Shown piece after piece: positions 37,353 to 46,457 of a stretch of 64,000 nucleotides of DNA. A program made the position numbers and the translations under genes. The notes beneath the pieces are model-generated. The model was not told the DNA's origin and made no database searches. It saw only the letters and a program-made list of their open reading frames with translations. Positions within the stretch are counted from its first letter, which is position 1; each line of letters opens with the position of its first letter. The stretch is from Epiperipatus broadwayi (Eukaryota > Onychophora > Udeonychophora > Euonychophora > Peripatidae): assembly GCA_028023455.1 (NCBI GenBank), contig JAQFVV010006699.1, forward strand, positions 312,001 to 376,000, written 5' to 3'.

Positions 37353-38125
37353 CCAATTAAGCATAAGTTGACAAGTTTTGATCTTTTTTTTTGTTTCATA
37401 ATGAAAAATCTATATTGTTACCAGTGTGATAAATTAAAAATTATTGAAATATTTGACAAGTAATTGCTAAAGTTGGTTACAAGATTGAACAGATTATCAA
37501 TATTAACGTCAATTTAAAAAGAGTTATAACGGTTTAAAGGAAATGAAGATTGGTCGTAAAAAATGGATATCTATTCCATATATTTCAAATGCTCAAGTAA
37601 AATTTTTTAAGGATATATATATATATATATATAAGGATGTGTTTAATGTTTCATTCTGTGTTACAAATAATGTTAATAGGTTAATGAATAATTTCAAAAT
37701 TGTCATACCTGTCAAGTAGAAAAGTAATGTTGTGTATCAAATTGCTTGTGGACATATGTTTGCATATGTAAGTGAATTGAGTTGCAGTATTAAAAAAAAA
37801 CGATTAAATGAGCATGAATTGTTATATAATCATGTGAAAAGTAAAAATCATAGTGATTTGATGACAGCTACAGTTTTTTTTTATCATGAAAGGACATGCA
37901 AATATAAATTTAAGTTTTATATTGAAAGTGTGAAATTTCTTCATGAAGAGAGAAATCTTAATAAGAGGAAAATTTAGGAGGCAATTTTTATAAATAGGAA
38001 TAAAATAAATTTAATTAATAGACAAGCTTATAACATTAAAATTTGGGATTCATAGGATTTGATCTTCTGATTTGTTATTTGAATTTAATGGCAGTTGAGG
38101 CAAGTTACCAAATTAACTAAAAATA
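37353..38125 (+). mobile_element. PLE family 2, right copy of an inverted pair
   Basis: Plus-strand mirror of 36,731-37,339 continuing further at its 3' side. An open stretch at 37,732-37,977 reads MYQIACGHMFAYVSELSCSI, where VYQIxCG..FAYVGE is the expected GIY-YIG core: the Gly of YVG is Ser here. Then KKRLNEHELLYNHVKSKN and IESVKFLHEERNLNKRKI. The 3' flank 37,980-38,125 is shared with the 28.8-29.3 kb copy. An (AT)n array at 37,613-37,633 interrupts it where the left copy has only ACATAT. Confidence 0.7.
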
Positions 38126-38329
38126 CTTCTGCGGATTGAAAGACTGCTTATAATAGTTTATTACAGTTATATTTATTACTTTCATTGTTATTACAATAGT
38201 ATTTTAATTAACAAACATTTATTTGTATTACAAAAAAATCAAGTCAGATGTCACATGACCTAATTTAATGATCTTGTGTTTACAATGTTATATATAGATC
38301 TCGCAAAATAAGCTCTTAACAAGCTTTGA

Positions 38330-38495
38330 GAATATTCTTAACCCCAGACTGATTTCTGCTACTGGCTACATCAGTGATCTGCCAGACTATTCAAGCATTA
38401 GATTAAAAATACCAGGACAAACCTAGTACTTTATCTAATGCATATCTATTAAGTAGATAATCTGAAATTTTCAGACTCCACAAACAAAGGTTGAC
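38330..38495 (-). repeat. dispersed repeat family A, diverged copy
   Basis: The reverse complement shows CTGAAAATTTCAGA, CTTAATAGAT, a GGTATTTTTA box followed by ATCTAATGCTTGAA, and CAGTCTGG in the same order as 27,835-27,945 (CTGAAAATTTTAGA, CTCAATAGAT, GGTATTTTTAGATCTAATGT). No coding content. Confidence 0.5.
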
Positions 38496-38599
38496 ATTGA
38501 ATTATGTGTACTAGAAATTTGTTCTAAATTTGACAAATTGATGCAAATATTTTCATATGTATATATATTTGGAGTATGTTTGAGATTAAGGTTTTGAGA

Positions 38600-39700
38600 C
38601 ACATAATAAATAAAAAGGAAAATATGCCATCCCAGAAAAGTTAGGGTAATAAATAATGCTACAAAGCGCAGGAATCATAAAGGGTTACAGGCATTCTCAG
38701 GCTTACTAAACTTTTAAATAATTTTCTTGGAGGAAATTCGCATATCACAACTATATATGACTTACTAAAAAGGACAGTATAAGAATTAGACAAAAGAGCA
38801 TAATTTAGTTTTTCAAAAATAAAAGACTTGCTAATTTTTAGGCAACTTTTCATCTATTATCACAGTGACCAGGATATGATGCTACAACTGGTGCTTTATA
38901 ATATGAAGTCAAAGCCATCACAATGCATCCCTACTCTGGAGAAAATGTTTAATAGCCTATGCCTCAACAACACTGATGCTGGTGAAATTTACAGTCAGAA
39001 TGACAAAGAAGCCTTGGTTATTGTATTTATTATCAGAAATCTATTCCGATATCTATAAGTATGCATTTTTTATTTATACACATCATTGTCTATTACCATG
39101 ACTTTTCAGCACGAATAAGCAACTACTGAACATTTAATAGTGGCCTATTTCAGCTATGAAGTGATTTATAATTCCAGTAAAGAAATTGGGCATGCAGAAC
39201 CCTTATCACAATTCCCAAATACTCATGAGCCTCAAAAGATGTTTACCAAAATGAACCACATAGACTTCGTGAATTCTAAAAATTTGAACAGTTGCAAGGT
39301 TTTCAATTGTTTTAGATATGCCCAAAAGTCAATGAAATTATATAATGAGGCCTATTTCGAATGTACATGAAGATGTGGCTACATGCAATATTTGCATTCT
39401 TACAACTGACCACTTGTTGATATCATCTGAAGCCTAAAAGCAAATGCTTACTTTATTACATAAGAGACATGGGCATGAAAGCATTAAAATTATCATCTCT
39501 ATACCCACCTAATATGAGCCAGGAAATGGACTAGACCCCGAACAAGCTGAACACGTGTTTAGACTATCAATTCACTGCAAAATTTCATCCAGGAGAAAAA
39601 TTGGAAATTTAGTTCGTTTACACATCCAATAAAAAATATTGCAGTATGTATTAAACTGGTTCTATGAATGACAGTATCTTTTTAATTGTGATAAATTCGT
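38600..39700 (+). pseudogene. Ty3/mdg4-type LTR retrotransposon pol fragment (RNase H region)
   Basis: Broken frames follow the end of RT and the RNase H domain of a Ty3/mdg4-type polyprotein. Near 38,680 an LQAFSGLLNF segment matches the conserved LxxFLGLxNYY box after RT. The frame 38,828-39,058 ends with EIYSQNDKEALVIVF, equivalent to the YSxxEKEALAIVF box of RNase H. The frame 39,140-39,370 has VAYFSYEVIYNSSKEIGHAE then PLSQFP, matching the YRPGKxxxxADxLSR box. The catalytic DAS and TDH boxes are not recognisable. At least two frameshifts and several stops. No LTRs, protease or integrase identified. Confidence 0.7.
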
Positions 39701-40005
39701 AATCCAAATGGATAGTGTGTAAGCTTTTTAAAAATAGTAATGGAGATTGTAATATCAATGTAAATTTAAAAAACGTGAAAGACAAAAAAAAAATAAAACA
39801 TTTTATCACTTTTAAGTGCACTACAACAACTATTTTTGTTTAACTTGTTAAAAATTACTTTTAAAATAAAATTTGTGCTGATTTAAAATGTATTTGGAAA
39901 GTGTAGTCTTTGTTTTTATTTAAATGGTTGTATTTTTTTGAGTTTTTAATTTTAACAAAGTCCAAATCAATAAAAAATTATCATATTAAGCTCTTTTTGG
40001 GTTAA
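39701..40005. other. AT-rich stretch, nothing recognised
   Basis: No frame or repeat identified. Confidence 0.5.
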
Positions 40006-40423
40006 TTTGTTGTTATATCATAGCCAGTCAGATTATTTTTGTTTATAGTGTTTTATTGGTTCTGTATTGATTATAGCTGCATCAAAGTCCAGAAAGCAAT
40101 TTTCTCTCCCCCTGTTTCATCTCTCCTCTGTTTTTAAATCTCCAATAAGAACTAAAAATTTAAAATTTTGAAAGACCAAAATAATAAAAATGTCCATCTC
40201 TCATTTACAAATCAAAAGAAGTTATTTGAACTAGGTAATATTACTGATGCAGTTCATCTCTCCCCTCCATCACACTCTTCATTTTTTACAAATCCAATAA
40301 AAATAAGACATTTATAATTTTTTAAGCTTAAAGCCATAAAAATTTTCACATCAAATCTGTCAATTACAAATCAAAAAATGTTGTTTGAATCACCTCGCTC
40401 ACTCCCATTATTTTTGAAAAAGC

Positions 40424-40454
<31 letters not shown>

Positions 40455-40520
40455 GACAGAATAATAAAAATTCCAAAACAAATCTGTCAATTACCAATCA
40501 AAAAAAAAAGAAGTTTAAAA
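40006..40520. repeat. three degenerate tandem units of about 130-150 bp
   Basis: Each unit has CCAATAA, a GAC-rich AAAATAATAAAAAT or ATAAAAATTTTC block, then CATCTCTCATTTACAAATCA or CTGTCAATTACAAATCA, then a GTTTGAA/TTTGAA box. Units start near 40,140, 40,285 and 40,425; the third has an (AT)n array inside. The leading CATAGCCAGTCAG to TTGTATTGATT-type block (40,020-40,075) recurs at 63,942-64,000. Confidence 0.7.
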
Positions 40521-40741
40521 TTCTAAATCAGTTAATTTTGTAATCCAAGATTAGATATATTACGAATGGTATGAATACCAAAAAAACTGCAAAAACTCAC
40601 AATTGCCTTATTTTAGAAATTGAAAAACTAATGTTACTAAAAGTTCATCAATAAATGTAAGAAATATTAACAATTTTAGACAAAAAAATTGAATTTATAA
40701 ATTAAATCATAGGTACTATTACTACAATAAATTATCATTTT

Positions 40742-40865
<124 letters not shown>

Positions 40866-41335
40866 TTTTAGTAATAAATTATCATTTTTCTATGTTAATC
40901 TTCAAATGATACATTATTCACCCCAATATTGTTTTTTGACGTTAAAACAGTGTTCAAAGAGTTAAAAAAAAATAAAAATGGAAATGCAGATATTGCTACT
41001 AAATTTTTATAAAAAAATTCTCAGTAAGTTATTGTCAAAACTTTTTTATGATTGGATGATTATATGGAGTTAAATTTGCAGTTGCAGTTAATTAGAACAA
41101 AATATATATAATTATTAAATTTCAAAAAATATAGATATATAAAAAGTAATTAAGTTGATTTTGTGTTGTTTTCTTTTTGCATTACTTAAAGTAGAATAAA
41201 ATCTGAACTTTATTATTGCATAATCAGATTTTATTGTTTAGTAGTATACTAATAGAAAAATCTTGAAGGATTATTAACTTCTCTTCAAAATGTATTATCA
41301 TAAAGGAACTGAATCAAGATAGTCATTTGTCTAAG

Positions 41336-41337
<2 letters not shown>

Positions 41338-41425
<88 letters not shown>
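41338..41425. repeat. (AT)n microsatellite, about 44 units
   Basis: Uninterrupted AT dinucleotides, followed by CGGGAGAATG. Confidence 0.97.
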
Positions 41426-41427
<2 letters not shown>

Positions 41428-41920
41428 GGAGAATGTAATAACTAACCTGTTAAGATAACCATTTATATTATTGTTGTAGAACTAATATATATATATAATG
41501 TTGTTTAGTTCATTAATTTAATATAATAAATTAAAAAAAAAAATTAATTTTTAAATTAAAATTCCCATTTTCTACTTATGGTATGACTTAAAATGTACTC
41601 AAGAAAAAAATCATTTTTTAAAGGAAATATTTTGTAATTTTATTTTAATTTGTTTTTCAATTTTTTTAAGATATGTAAAGTTTTTTTTTTTTGTTTTAAA
41701 GTTTGGAATTTATAAATGTAGATTGCATATATTTTTCATATAAAGTGTTATAATTTTCAGTTCTTCTCTGATTAATTTCATTAAAGGTTTGTATTACAAA
41801 CTTATTTGATTATAAGAATACAAGTAATACTGAGTTTGCCATTTAATAATCAATTGACAAAACACTTTATTACTATTACAGTGCTTTATTATCCACCCTT
41901 TCCTTCAGTTAACAGTTTTG
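41426..41920. other. AT-rich stretch, nothing recognised
   Basis: A/T homopolymer-rich; no frame. Confidence 0.5.
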
Positions 41921-42352
41921 AGTGGACCATCTCTTAATGTATTTTAGATATTTTTGTAAAAGTTATCGAACTTGGCAGCTAGAGGGCAGTTCAATTATTA
42001 TTTAAAATAGATTTGGTAAATTTTCACATGACGTTATATTTATGCATTATTAAAATATTATTTATTATTACGTATACAACATGTGTTAATTTATTATAGA
42101 GTTTTACAAGTGAGTGAATGATCTCCACTCTATAGATTTAATATCAGTTATTTAAAGATCAATTTACATTAAAAGTACAAAGTCTGATTTAAATTCGCAC
42201 TCTGGCTGTTATTGTTCTAGATAGCTGTACATAAAAAGATTTAAAATACATTAAGAGATGGTTCACTCTCTTATTGTAAAAGTTATCGAAATCGGCAGCT
42301 AGAGGACAGTTCAATTATTATTTAAAATAGATTTGGTAAAATTTCACATGAC
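41921..42352. repeat. MITE-like unit with 28-bp inverted ends plus an 80-bp direct repeat
   Basis: AGTGGACCATCTCTTAATGT plus ATTTTAGAT at 41,921-41,949 is inverted at 42,239-42,267 (two mismatches). Just inside the left end, 41,954-42,032 (TTGTAAAAGTTATCGAA, then GGCAGCTAGAGG and CAGTTCAATTATTATTTAAA) is repeated directly just outside the right end at 42,274-42,352. Total offset is 320 bases. Confidence 0.85.
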
Positions 42353-42364
42353 AATATATATATA

Positions 42365-42373
42365 TGTGTGTGA

Positions 42374-42445
<72 letters not shown>
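42365..42445. repeat. compound (TG)n(GA)n microsatellite
   Basis: (TG)n about 42,365-42,396 and (GA)n about 42,396-42,445, the longest purine strand in the window, directly followed by GATGGATGGATGAAAT and an RTE tail. Confidence 0.95.
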
Positions 42446-42449
<4 letters not shown>

Positions 42450-42620
42450 TGGATGAAATAAAAAAGTGTACAGGGGTGATATGGAGAAGAGAACCTAAAG
42501 ATCAGATAAGATGGATTGAACTTGCTGGGTGATATGGAGAAGAGAACCTAAAGATCAGATAAGATGGATTGAACTTGCTGAGACCTTCATCATGCAGTGG
42601 CCTGATAATGGTTGATGATA
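42446..42620 (+). mobile_element. RTE 3' tail with internal 53-bp tandem duplication
   Basis: The sequence GGATGAAATAAAAAAGTGTA, a GGGGTGATATGGAGAAGAGA block and CTTCATCATGCAGTGG correspond to the end of the RTE copy at 36,590-36,720. GGTGATATGGAGAAGAGAAC to GAACTTGCTG occurs twice, starting at 42,475 and 42,528. Only the last 120 or so bases of the element are present. The 79-codon frame starting at 42,569 is a chance product. Confidence 0.75.
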
Positions 42621-42699
42621 TATATATATATAAAGAGCATGGTAATAGCTCTAAACAAACTTTTTTTATTTTTGTGATAAATGCTACAAGAAAAAAACA

Positions 42700-42880
42700 T
42701 TCAAATTATCTTTATCTAGGATTGTCCCCATTCTCAGACCAATTTCGAGTTATGACTCTCTTCAGTGATGGGATAGGATGCCAGATTCAAAAAACTATCT
42801 CAAGCTAAGCATTTATCTAAAAGTTAACTCTTAAGAAGAAGATCTGAAATTTTTAGATATTTACAAATCTTTAAATGCAG
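42700..42880 (-). repeat. dispersed repeat, family A relative
   Basis: The reverse complement has CTAAAAATTTCAGATC, then TTTAGATAAATGCTTAGC and a region with CCCATCACTGAAGAGAG. AAATGCTTAGC and the TCTGAAATTTT-type box also occur in the 27.5-28.0 kb family A locus. Relationship is probable but less clear than for the other copies. Confidence 0.35.
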
Positions 42881-43173
42881 CTCTTCATCTGAAATAATCA
42901 TATGGATCATAATTTAATTCAGATATACCATATATTAATGGACTTAGTAATTTAATTTAGCCAAATCCCCCAACAGCAAAATAATAATAGTAATAAATAT
43001 ATACAAAATTAAAATAAAATGTCCTTTATCACCGTTGTTTTCATTATTATTTATATACAAGGTTTAATGATGAATTTTATAAACGTAACAAAACATTGTA
43101 GATATTTATCTATTTAGATAAAAACAATTAGATAATAAGTTGATAAATTTGAATACATTTTACCTAACACATA

Positions 43174-44151
43174 TTATTGTCGGACACCGATTGTCTTCTT
43201 AAAATAACTACAACTAATAATTATTATGTATGCTAATCTAATTTTTTTGTTAGCAATAACATAAATTATTGGATTAATCATAGAATGTCCACAAGCAAAA
43301 ATGAAAGCAGATCGAATTAAAAAGGGAGGGATGGAATAAAATGAACTTAATGTTAATAAAAGTATGACTGGAAAAATAGCACAAACAAATATTATGAAGA
43401 TTAAAAACATAATTTTGGTCATGCGAATGTTCTCAGCACTTCTTCGTTTTACAGATTGAGACTTAGAAGAATTCATGTTTTCCAAGTTCTGTTGCGAGAG
43501 AGTCAATAGTTTAAAGACTTTATAGTAAGATAAGGCTATTAGAGTAAAAGCTGGTGGAACTAATATAACAGAGATACAACAGAAAGTAATAAACCCTTCA
43601 GTGTCAAGTACAAAGTAACACTGTCGTATAAGTATGTTGAAATAATATTTTATCAGATTACTTTGAGTTAAAAAAATATTTATACTAATTGACAAAATCC
43701 AGGTAAAAGTTAAAATCAAAATAACATTTCTCAAGGAATAAATTTTTTCATATATTTCAGAACGACAAATTAAAATATATCGATTAAGAGCAATTTGGGA
43801 TGAAGTCAGCATTATGACAATTCCAGAACTAATTACAATAGGACCAGTAATATCACAACCTTCATTCATATCTAGCTTTAAAAGCATATTGTAAACAAAA
43901 TGTGGAAACGTTAAGCCTCCAAAAATAAAATCAGCACAGGCTAAACTACCGATAAACATATTTTGTGTAGTGCGTAAATCATCAAATATTATTAATGATA
44001 AAATTAAAATTAAATTCCCAATGCTTGTGCTCACATGAATAAATACTGTTATAGTTATATCAATATAATCATAGTAGGTTAAATTTTCAATAGAAAATTT
44101 ATAAAGTGTTTCGTTATTTGTTTTATCCATTTTGCTGTAATTTTCTGACAT
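43174..44151 (-). CDS. rhodopsin-type (class A) GPCR, intact coding sequence without introns
   Basis: A complete seven-helix receptor of 325 residues from the ATG at 44,151. The open frame begins further upstream, but that part translates an (AT)n array, so I choose MSENYSK. N-terminus has three N-glycosylation sites (N4, N13, N23). TM1 about 32-56 with GN at 45-46; TM2 64-90 with LACAD, Asp74; Cys99 and Cys178 for the extracellular disulfide; TM3 101-129 ending NRY (123-125, the DRY position); Trp151 in TM4; Pro199/200 in TM5; basic third loop; CAIFP (257-261) in TM6; NPIIY (293-297) in TM7; short tail. NRYILICRSEIYEKIYSLRN resembles the end of TM3 and loop 2 of melatonin receptors and of the moody/Tre1/GPR84-like group. 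Ligand unknown. Orphan receptor, plasma membrane, likely a lineage-specific member. Confidence 0.88.
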   Translation of the reverse strand: MSENYSKMDKTNNETLYKFSIENLTYYDYIDITITVFIHVSTSIGNLILILSLIIFDDLRTTQNMFIGSLACADFIFGGLTFPHFVYNMLLKLDMNEGCDITGPIVISSGIVIMLTSSQIALNRYILICRSEIYEKIYSLRNVILILTFTWILSISINIFLTQSNLIKYYFNILIRQCYFVLDTEGFITFCCISVILVPPAFTLIALSYYKVFKLLTLSQQNLENMNSSKSQSVKRRSAENIRMTKIMFLIFIIFVCAIFPVILLLTLSSFYSIPPFLIRSAFIFACGHSMINPIIYVIANKKIRLAYIIIISCSYFKKTIGVRQ

Positions 44152-44157
44152 ATTCTG

Positions 44158-44159
<2 letters not shown>

Positions 44160-44229
<70 letters not shown>
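44160..44229. repeat. (AT)n just upstream of the GPCR start codon
   Basis: About 35 AT units, eight bases from the receptor's ATG on the gene's 5' side. It would lie in the 5'UTR or at an intron end. On the gene strand the sequence before the ATG is (TA)n TTTACAGAAT; TTTACAG could be a splice acceptor, but it has a poor pyrimidine tract. Confidence 0.95.
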
Positions 44230-44232
<3 letters not shown>

Positions 44233-44316
44233 ATAAAGAATGGAAATGAGGAGACAATATTTATGAAAACATGTAAAACACCTGGTGAAGTTATAATTAT
44301 ATTTGCAGAATGTCAA

Positions 44317-44530
44317 CAAAGATGTTATTCGTTCACATTTTTACACCTATCAAAATAGCTTTTTGGTTTAAATCCATATAAAAACTAAGGTTTGAAGTAA
44401 AAGTAAACTTCTTTTAGTTTATCAAAAAACTAAAACAAAAGAGCTATTAAATGTTTAATGAAAAACTGTTTTGGCCTCAAGGACTGTCTCTTAATAGTAA
44501 TTGATAAAAGCGTAGTAATATCTCGCATGA
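44317..44530 (+). repeat. dispersed repeat upstream of the GPCR (family B, copy 1)
   Basis: Similar to 62,236-62,400 in the same orientation: AAGATG-TATTC, ACACCTAT-AAAATAGC, GGTTTGAAGTAAAAG, a CTTCT-TA-TT box and AAACAAAAGAG followed by TATTA, in order and with similar spacing. No frame. It forms the proximal upstream DNA of the receptor gene. Confidence 0.6.
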
Positions 44531-44582
44531 GTTAAAAGTTGTTCTGTTTACATGGATATTGTCTTTTCATTCCCATTTATTA

Positions 44583-44630
44583 CACACACACACACACATA
44601 TATATATATATTAATATATATATATATATA
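44583..44630. repeat. (CA)n(TA)n microsatellite at the end of the 1.3-kb repeat
   Basis: Starts (AC)n and continues as (AT)n with one TTAA interruption; abuts the 3' end of copy 2 of the 1.3-kb repeat. Confidence 0.95.
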
Positions 44631-45945
44631 TTGATGTGGGTGGGGTGTTTTCTAATCATCACTTGTGGGAGGCAACAAACTCTATATCATTTTTCACTCT
44701 TTAATAAAATAACATTATGAAATATAACTTGTAAAACCTTTATACAAAGCATAATACAATTATAACTTATATATTTGATCTACCCCAATACAATTTAAAT
44801 ATTGTAAGACCACAGCCTCTTAGGCAGAGAAGAATACTGCCCAGAGGGCACCTGTGACCAAATCAGAGCTATATATATATATATATATATATATATAACT
44901 GTGAACACATTTCAAGAGCACCGATCTTTTTTCGTCTGCAGAATTCAACACCTATTATTCAAAGCACTTTTTTGTTTCAGAGTAAACCTTGGGCACCAGT
45001 CAGTTACCCACAGATAAATGACACACTTTGAATGATTCCCAAACTAATTCAACACCTAATATATCCAATCTATCTCAATCAAAAAATATATAATGCATTT
45101 CTGCATTAATTAAGGGTAAAAGAATTGATTGACAGGCATTAAGTTTAAAGATAATTTATTTTTAAATAAGTACTTATTTATTATAACTTTTAAACTACTT
45201 CTAAATTAAATATAAACAATGATTCATAATAACTTCAGGCACACACATATTATAATGGGATATACAATAGCACTGTAATTCAGCATTAACATAATTATAA
45301 GTAATCAAAATGTGTACATTAATAGTTCATTTTATATGGTTATAGAGTTCATTTATTAACAGACTCTGAGAGCTTCAAGGTTAGCAATGGCTACATTATT
45401 ATCAGAAATGAAGTTATTCTTTACCTATATAACTTGAACATTGACTTCTCACTAGTTGCTGCTTTACATGATAATTTTCCAACCAGTTGGATTTGAGGTT
45501 TTGTGGAGGTTCCTGTGCTTACTATTTCATGGCACTATTCAATAAGATAGTTAGATATCCTTGACAGTTTTATTTAAGATGTTAGTCAGACATCACTTTT
45601 ACTGGGTAAATTGCTGATCTTCCATTAGTCTAAGAGCTGGAGCAAGGCCATATGATTCCAATGGTTGTTAGCACTGCATTGTCCTGGTAAACACTGATTG
45701 ATTGACTAAAGTGATTGAAGAACTCAACTGAATTGATTGACCAATGAAAAACTGGACTATTTATGTGATGATCTGTTGTCACTTTGCTAATTGGTTTTTA
45801 TATCCACCAGCTATATCTCATGTTGGAATTCATCCATTATTTTTGATTACATTTTTTGATAAGATTTTGATCTTGTTTTCAGTTGGTAACCATTACTAAT
45901 TTGTTGTTTTGTGGATTTTTTATCTTAGTAGCCATTGCTGAGTTT
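44631..45945 (-). repeat. unlabelled dispersed repeat of about 1.3 kb, copy 2
   Basis: The reverse complement aligns end to end with 31,345-32,632. Differences include many substitutions, small indels and an (AT)n array at 44,870-44,897 where copy 1 has only ATGTACCTTATAGAT. Both copies end at AACACC(C)CACCC-type sequence followed by (AT)n. No conserved frame. Confidence 0.85.
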
Positions 45946-46032
45946 GTTTCTTAATTTTTAATCTGCACACATTTATTTTATCAACACACGCACATTTAAT
46001 TTACTATTTCTTATGTTTAAAATCACTATTAA

Positions 46033-46067
<35 letters not shown>

Positions 46068-46364
46068 TTAAATTACGGGAAAAATTTTTTTTATTTAAAT
46101 TAAATGACAAGAGATATTTTTAAATTTATATAAAAGATTTATATTTTTAGCTTTTTAGTTTCAACTTGTATTCTTTCTTTTTCTTTAATATTTTAAATGA
46201 AGAGTGAGATAGTACTTTTAATTACTGGAAAAAAATATTTATTCTTGAACTGTCATACTTTAACTTTTATTATTTATTATCAATTATAAACTTTACATTT
46301 TATGAAAACTTTTTATTATTTAATAATGGTAAACACAATTTTAATGAGCGCTGCTTAGTAGAGT

Positions 46365-46367
<3 letters not shown>
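45946..46367. other. AT-rich stretch with a short (AT)n array
   Basis: (AT)n at about 46,038-46,065; nothing else recognised. Confidence 0.5.

Positions 46368-46454
<87 letters not shown>
46368..46454. repeat. (AT)n microsatellite, about 43 units
   Basis: Uninterrupted AT dinucleotides, followed by TGTGGCC and TCTATAGGTGG, similar to the flank of the array at 12,579. Confidence 0.97.
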
Positions 46455-46457
<3 letters not shown>

